Assembly: GCF_018614055.1 (NCBI RefSeq)
Contig: NZ_JAGGPB010000068.1
Coordinates: forward strand, 35,878-99,877
Source: Streptomyces sp. ISL-98
GTDB lineage: Bacteria > Actinomycetota > Actinomycetes > Streptomycetales > Streptomycetaceae
Length of the DNA stretch: 64,000 bases
Reading direction: 5' to 3'
Shown here: in pieces, positions 59,454-64,000 of the stretch
Layout of the letters: each line of letters starts with the position of its first letter
Position numbering within the stretch: the stretch's first letter is position 1
The notes under the pieces: model-generated
What the model was told of the DNA's origin: nothing
Seen by the model: the letters and a program-made list of their open reading frames with translations, nothing else
Database searches by the model: none
Position numbers and translations under genes: made by a program

Positions 59454-60878
59454 GTGGATCAATGGACTCGCGTACGCCGCTGTGCCCCGGCCGCCGTTGC
59501 CGCCCTCCTCGCCCTCACCTCCTGCACCACCAGCGCCAATGGTGAGGCCAACGGCCGCGCAACCGCCGCATCAGGCACACCAGGCGCCCCCGGCGTACAC
59601 GACCCGTACTTCCCCGAGCTCGGCAACGGCGGCTACGACGTCACGCACTACGCCCTGACCCTCGACTACGACCCCAAGGCCCACCGCCTGGAGGCCACCG
59701 CCGAGATCACCGCCCGCGCCACCCAGGACCTCAGCGCCTTCAACCTCGACCTGCACGGCATGAACGTCACCTCCGCGACCGTCGACGGCCAGAAGGCCGT
59801 CGTCAGCCGCGCGGGCGACGAGCTGACCCTGACCCCGCGCTCCGGCGCCGGTCCCACCGACGGCGAGACCTTCCGTACCGTCGTCGGCTACTCCGGCCGG
59901 CCGGCCACCATCACCGACGCGGACGAATCCGAAGAGGGCTGGCTGCGGACGGCGGACGGCGCGCTCGCGCTCGGCGAGCCGCTCGGGTCCATGGCGTGGT
60001 TCCCCGGCAACCACCACCCGAGCGACAAGGCGTCGTACGACATCACGGTGACCGTCCCCAAGGGGCTGAGGGCCATCTCCAACGGGGAGTTGAGGAGCGA
60101 GCGCACCCGGGGCGACCGGACGGCCTTCGCGTGGCACTCCGGCGAACCGATGGCCGGTTACCTCGCCACTGTCGCCATCGGGAAGTTCGAGACGAGGGCG
60201 ACCCGGACCCCGTCCGGACTGCCCGTGTTCACCGCCGTCGACCCGGCCGTCGCCAAGGGCAGCGCCGAAAGCATCGCCGGCATCCCGGACATCGTCGAGT
60301 GGGGGATCAAGACCTTCGGCCCCTACCCCTTCTCGTCGGCCGGCGCGATCGTCGAGCGGGACGGCGACGCCGGGTACGCACTGGAGACCCAGACGAAGCC
60401 GGTCTTCCCCGGCCCGCCCTCCGACGGGCTGCTCGTCCACGAGCTCGCCCACCAGTGGTTCGGCAACTCCGTCACGCCCAAGTCCTGGCGGGACATGTGG
60501 CTCAACGAGGGCTTCGCGACGTACGCACAATGGCTCTGGGACGAGGACTTCGCGAACATTCCCGCCGACCGCAACTTTGCCGAGGCCTTCGACAACAAGG
60601 CCAACTGGGCCTTCCCGCCCGCCGAGCCGCCCTCCGGGGCGGACCTCTTCGGCGACCCCGTCTACGGGCGCGGCGCGATGGTGCTCCACAAGGTGCGTGA
60701 GGCGGTGGGCGACGATGCCTTCTTCGGCATCGTCCGGGGCTGGGCAAGCACCCACCGCCACAGCAACGCGTCCACGGACGACTTCACGGCGTACGTCGAG
60801 AAGAAGTCCGGCAAGGACCTGAAGGCCCTCTGGGACACCTGGCTCTACGGCAAGAAGAAACCCGCTACTTCACGTTGA
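59454..60878 (+). CDS. M1-family metallopeptidase lipoprotein
   Basis: 474 aa from GTG 59454. Lipobox around LTSC (residues 20-24) implies a lipid anchor. Gluzincin motif HELAHQWFGN (zinc His329, His333) and the downstream Glu in NEGFATYAQW. An N-terminal beta domain precedes it. TAAGAT 7 nt before GTG 59454 suggests leaderless mRNA. It overlaps the M4 gene's end by 14 bp. Confidence 0.88.
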   Translation: MDQWTRVRRCAPAAVAALLALTSCTTSANGEANGRATAASGTPGAPGVHDPYFPELGNGGYDVTHYALTLDYDPKAHRLEATAEITARATQDLSAFNLDLHGMNVTSATVDGQKAVVSRAGDELTLTPRSGAGPTDGETFRTVVGYSGRPATITDADESEEGWLRTADGALALGEPLGSMAWFPGNHHPSDKASYDITVTVPKGLRAISNGELRSERTRGDRTAFAWHSGEPMAGYLATVAIGKFETRATRTPSGLPVFTAVDPAVAKGSAESIAGIPDIVEWGIKTFGPYPFSSAGAIVERDGDAGYALETQTKPVFPGPPSDGLLVHELAHQWFGNSVTPKSWRDMWLNEGFATYAQWLWDEDFANIPADRNFAEAFDNKANWAFPPAEPPSGADLFGDPVYGRGAMVLHKVREAVGDDAFFGIVRGWASTHRHSNASTDDFTAYVEKKSGKDLKALWDTWLYGKKKPATSR

Positions 60879-62513
60879 TCGCGGTCCAGGTGGCCGCGAC
60901 CGCCTGGTACTCCGCACTGCTCGCGCCGTACAGGTCGCCCGCCGCCTTGAGCGTCGCGACGCGCGCGCCCGCGTAGTCGGTGGACGAAGTCATGTAGGTG
61001 GAGAGGGCCTTGTACCAGATCTGGTACGCCTTGACCCGGCCGATGCCGGTGAGCGTCGAGCCGTCGGCTGTCGGGGAGTCGTAGGAGACACCGTTGATGG
61101 TCTTCGCGCCGCTGCCCTCCGACAGCAGGTAGAAGAAGTGGTTGGCCGGGCCCGACGAGTAGTGGACGTCGAGGCGGCCGACGTTGCGCGACCAGTAGTC
61201 GGCGGAATTGCCGTCCCTGCTCGGCTTGTCCATGTAGCGCAGCGGGGTGCCGTTGCCGCGGATGTCGATCTTCTCGCCGATGAGGTAGTCGCCGACGTCG
61301 CTGCTGTTCGCCGCGTAGAACTCCACGGACGTGCCGAGGATGTCGCTGGTCGCCTCGTTGAGGCCGCCGGACTCGCGGCTGTAGCGCAGGCCCGCGGTGG
61401 CGGACGTGAGGCCGTGGGTCATCTCGTGGCCCGCGACGTCGATCGAGGTGAGCGGCTTCTGGTTGGCCGCGCCGTCGCCGTAGGTCATGCAGAAGCACTG
61501 GTCGGACCAGAAGGCGTTGACGTACGCGTTGCCGTAGTGGACGCGGGAGTACGCCGCGGCGCCGTCGCCTCTGATGCCGTTGCGCTGGAACTGGGTCTTG
61601 TAGAAGTCCCAGGTGAGCGCGGCGCCGTAGTGGGCGTCGACGGCCGCGGTCTGGCGGTTGGCGGGGGTGCCGTCGCCCCAGGTGTCGTCGGCGTCGGTGA
61701 AGAGGGTGCCGGTGCCGCTGGTGCCCTGGTTCAGGTCGTACGTCTTGTGTCCGCCGCGGGTGGCGTCGGTGAGGGTGAAGCCGGAGCCGCCGGTGGAGCT
61801 GCCGAGGGTGACGGTGCCGCTGTACTGGCCGGTGCCGGAGCCCGTCTCGATGGCCTCGAAGTCGTACAGCTTCTTGCCGGTGGTGGCGTCGGTGATGACG
61901 TGGAGTTCGCTGGGCGTCCCGTCGTGCTGGAGACCGGTGACGACGGTCTCGAAGGCGAGGACGGGCTTCGAGCCGTTCCCGGCCCACACGATCTTGCGCG
62001 GCGCCTTGGCCGTGGTGTCCTTCTCGCCGGAGGCGGCGAGCGCGGACTTCTTCGCGGTGGCGGTGGATATCGCGGCGTCCGTCGACGCCACGGCTATACG
62101 GGACTTGCTGGCCTTGTCGACGCCCTTGAGCGCGCCGCTCCTGGCGGTGTGTGGGTGACGAGGTCGCCGCCGAGGACGGGCAGGCCGTCGTACGTCCGCT
62201 CGTAGCGGGTGTGCACGGTGCCGTCGGCGTCCTTGATGACGTCGCGTACGACGAGTTTCTCCTTGCCGCCGAGCCCGATCTTCCCGGCGGTGGCAGCGGC
62301 CCCCGCCTGGGCGTCCTTGACGGCGGCGGCCCGCTGGGAGGCGCTGAGCGGGAGGGCGGTGGCAGCCGTCGCGCGGTCGGCGGCCTCGGGGGCGGCGGTG
62401 GCGGAACCGGCCTGTACGCCGACTACGACCATGGCGGCCGAGGCGGCGAGTGCGGCGGCGCGGACCGCGGTCTTGCGCGAGAGGGCGCGGGGAGCGGGGG
62501 ACTGCTGGCTCAC
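60865..62513 (-). pseudogene. M4 thermolysin-like metallopeptidase, frameshifted
   Basis: Two frames: a signal peptide plus FTP-like propeptide from ATG 62513 (residues 1-120), ending prematurely at 62094, and a second frame carrying the rest. The catalytic domain is intact: zinc site HEMTH, GGLNEATSDI and the active-site His in SSGPANHFFYLL. The break lies at about 62131-62148, consistent with a single missing base in a C/G-rich run. It could be a true pseudogene or a sequencing error; every other motif is intact, which favours error. Confidence 0.85.
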
Positions 62514-62656
62514 TCGGACTCCTTCAATCGGGCCGTGGGGGGCGGCGCGAGAGAGAATGTCACCGAATGAACGGTCGTTGACAGTGACTCGACAAGTTCT
62601 TGACCGGTTCTTGTCCGAAAGGTGCGGACCTCTGTCCGTTATGCGGGAAAGGCACA

Positions 62657-62680
62657 GGGCCCCGACCGAAGTCGGGGCCC
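62657..62680 (-). terminator. Hairpin terminator (stem 10, CGAA loop)
   Basis: Stem GGGCCCCGAC and complement closed by CGAA. Second hairpin downstream of terD on the minus strand. Confidence 0.7.
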
Positions 62681-62706
62681 CGTACGGCTACTTGGCGCGC
62701 AGACGC

Positions 62707-62752
62707 GAGAGGGCCCCGGCCGCTAGAACCTAAGCATCGGCCGGGGCCTCTC
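62707..62752 (-). terminator. Terminator directly after terD
   Basis: Arms GAGAGGGCCCCGGCCG (62707-62722) and CGGCCGGGGCCTCTC (62738-62752) with one bulged base. It starts 27 bp past the terD stop. Confidence 0.75.
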
Positions 62753-62778
62753 AGTAACACACCTGCATACGTCGGACG

Positions 62779-63354
62779 TTAGACGTTGACGCCGAAGTCC
62801 TGGGCGATGCCCGTCAGACCGGACGCGTAACCCTGGCCGACCGCGCGGAACTTCCACTCCGCGCCATTGCGGTAGAGCTCGCCGAAGACCATGGCGGTCT
62901 CGGTGGCGGCGTCCTCGCTCAGGTCGTAGCGGGCGATCTCGGAGCCGCCGGCCTGGTTGACGATACGGATGTACGCGTTCCGCACCTGGCCGAAGTTCTG
63001 CGAGCGGCTCTCGGCGTCGTAGATCGAGACCGGGAAGACGATCTTGTCGACGTCGGCGGGCAGGCCCGCCAGGTTCACGTTGATCGCCTCGTCGTCGCCG
63101 GCGCCCTCGCCACTGCGGTTGTCACCGGTGTGGACGATGGTCTGGTCCGGCGTCGACTTGTTGTTGAAGAAGACGAAGTGGCCGTCGGAGTAGACCTTGC
63201 CGGTGGGGTTGACCGCGATCGCGGAGGCGTCGAGGTCGAAGTCCGTACCGGTGGTCGTGCGGACGTCCCAGCCGAGTCCGACCGTGACGGCGGTCAGGCC
63301 GGGGGCCTCCTTGGTGAGCGAGACGTTGCCGCCCTTGGACAGACTTACAGCCAT
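62779..63354 (-). CDS. terD: TerD-family calcium-binding stress protein
   Basis: 191 aa from ATG 63354 (MAVSLSKGGNVSLTKEAPG). Two TerD-type calcium sites: GTDFDLDASAIA with VYSDGHFVFFNN, and TGDNRSGEGAGDDEAINVNL. Streptomyces has several paralogs acting in stress and development. No ter operon partners are adjacent here. Confidence 0.93.
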   Translation of the reverse strand: MAVSLSKGGNVSLTKEAPGLTAVTVGLGWDVRTTTGTDFDLDASAIAVNPTGKVYSDGHFVFFNNKSTPDQTIVHTGDNRSGEGAGDDEAINVNLAGLPADVDKIVFPVSIYDAESRSQNFGQVRNAYIRIVNQAGGSEIARYDLSEDAATETAMVFGELYRNGAEWKFRAVGQGYASGLTGIAQDFGVNV

Positions 63355-63511
63355 CGGGATGTCCTCTTCCTTGAAGTCGTGCGGGCTTCGCAGCACATGT
63401 CGGATCCGAAGCTACCGTCACCCGTCATAACGCGGACAGGACGCCGCCCAGTTCCCCCGTAAGCCGAAAAGAGGGTGACGCGACCGCCGCAAGCACGGGA
63501 TCATTGGACAC

Positions 63512-63937
63512 ATGTCCGGTCCCCACATCATCCGCGGTTCTGTCTCCCTGCCCGAGCCAGAGCTCATGTGGCGTTTCTCCAGGTCGTCCGGACCCGGCGG
63601 ACAGCACGTCAACACCAGCGACTCGCAAGTGGAGCTGCGCTTCGACCTCGCCAAGACGGAAGCGCTGCCGCCGGTCTGGAAGGAGCGTGCGCTGGAGCGG
63701 CTCGCGGCCCGGCTCGTGGGCGGCGTCGTTTCCGTACGGTCGTCCGAGCACCGCTCGCAGTGGCGCAACCGCGAGACCGCGCTCGTCCGGATGGCAGCCC
63801 TGCTCGCCGAAGCGACGGCGCCGCCGCCCAAGCCCCGCAAGGCCAAGAAGATCCCCCGAGGCATCAACGAGCGCCGCCTGCGCAACAAGAAGGCGCGCAG
63901 CGAGACGAAGCGCGGGCGTGCGGGCGGCTGGGACTAG
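63512..63937 (+). CDS. arfB: ArfB-type peptidyl-tRNA hydrolase (ribosome rescue)
   Basis: 141 aa. GGQ motif in SSGPGGQHVNTSDSQVELRF and a basic C-terminal tail (KPRKAKKIPRGINERRLRNK) that binds the mRNA channel of stalled ribosomes. Start ATG 63512. Confidence 0.92.
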   Translation: MSGPHIIRGSVSLPEPELMWRFSRSSGPGGQHVNTSDSQVELRFDLAKTEALPPVWKERALERLAARLVGGVVSVRSSEHRSQWRNRETALVRMAALLAEATAPPPKPRKAKKIPRGINERRLRNKKARSETKRGRAGGWD

Positions 63938-63967
63938 CCCGACCCACCGGGGGGACCGGCCCAACTG

Positions 63968-63999
<32 letters not shown>

Positions 64000-64000
64000 C

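Overview
The window is a high-GC, densely packed stretch of actinobacterial chromosome, almost certainly Streptomyces. The evidence is the codon bias, the many GTG starts and leaderless-looking starts, the mycothiol gene mshA, RsiG, Nur, GlnR, CarD, MsiK, RppA and HbpS/SenS/SenR, and an HbhA-like gene in the order known from actinobacteria. Most of it is conserved core chromosome. There is no prophage, insertion sequence or CRISPR array. The last 30 real bases are a pure G run that looks like a contig-end artefact.

Layout. 1-4.2 kb: glnR (3' end outside the window), an alpha/beta hydrolase, MoaD, and two membrane or secreted proteins. 4.4-5.8 kb: a sulfur operon (Cys-rich leader peptide, attenuator-like hairpin, CysA2-type sulfurtransferase, sseC). 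5.9-9.4 kb: small proteins, a nitrobindin-like protein, the nickel regulator nur, a YgfZ-type folate protein and dtd. 9.5-12.5 kb: rsiG (c-di-GMP-responsive anti-sigma WhiG), asparaginase, an Eis-like acetyltransferase. 12.5-17.1 kb: an accessory-looking unit of two paralogous 62-aa membrane proteins in a duplicated operator cassette, then GntR, HAD phosphatase and a fused double APH-type kinase, ending at a TetR remnant. 17.2-19.5 kb: rppA (THN synthase), a truncated P450 and a MomA-like cupin, i.e. a damaged pigment cluster.

19.6-29.4 kb: oxidoreductase/TetR pair, HelD-type helicase, DinB protein, XRE regulator with a 26-bp palindrome, HbhA-like protein, DUF2516, a receiver-PP2C phosphatase, an NlpC/P60 hydrolase and a methyltransferase. 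29.6-39 kb: mshA-YbjN, MFS transporter, gpmA, a Cys-rich mini-protein, the divergent phoU/phoRP phosphate system with a PHO box, a lipoprotein and carD. 39.3-47.6 kb: ispD-ispF-cysS-rlmB, DoxX protein, nucleotidyltransferase, msiK with a dre-like site. 47.8 kb: tRNA-Thr(TGT). 47.9-56.7 kb: oxidoreductases, GNAT, TetR with twin operators beside a hydrolase-HPP pair, a pentapeptide-repeat protein and GC-rich tandem repeats. 56.8-63.9 kb: senR-senS divergent from hbpS (redox/heme sensing), M1 and frameshifted M4 metallopeptidases, terD and arfB.

Together the region combines global nutrient regulators (GlnR nitrogen, PhoRP phosphate, Nur nickel, MsiK sugar uptake) with redox/thiol functions (mshA, cysS, sulfurtransferase, SenSR-HbpS). 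The most novel-looking part is the GntR/HAD/double-kinase/mini-membrane-protein unit. All family names rest on reading the protein sequences and recalled family features; no database search was run.
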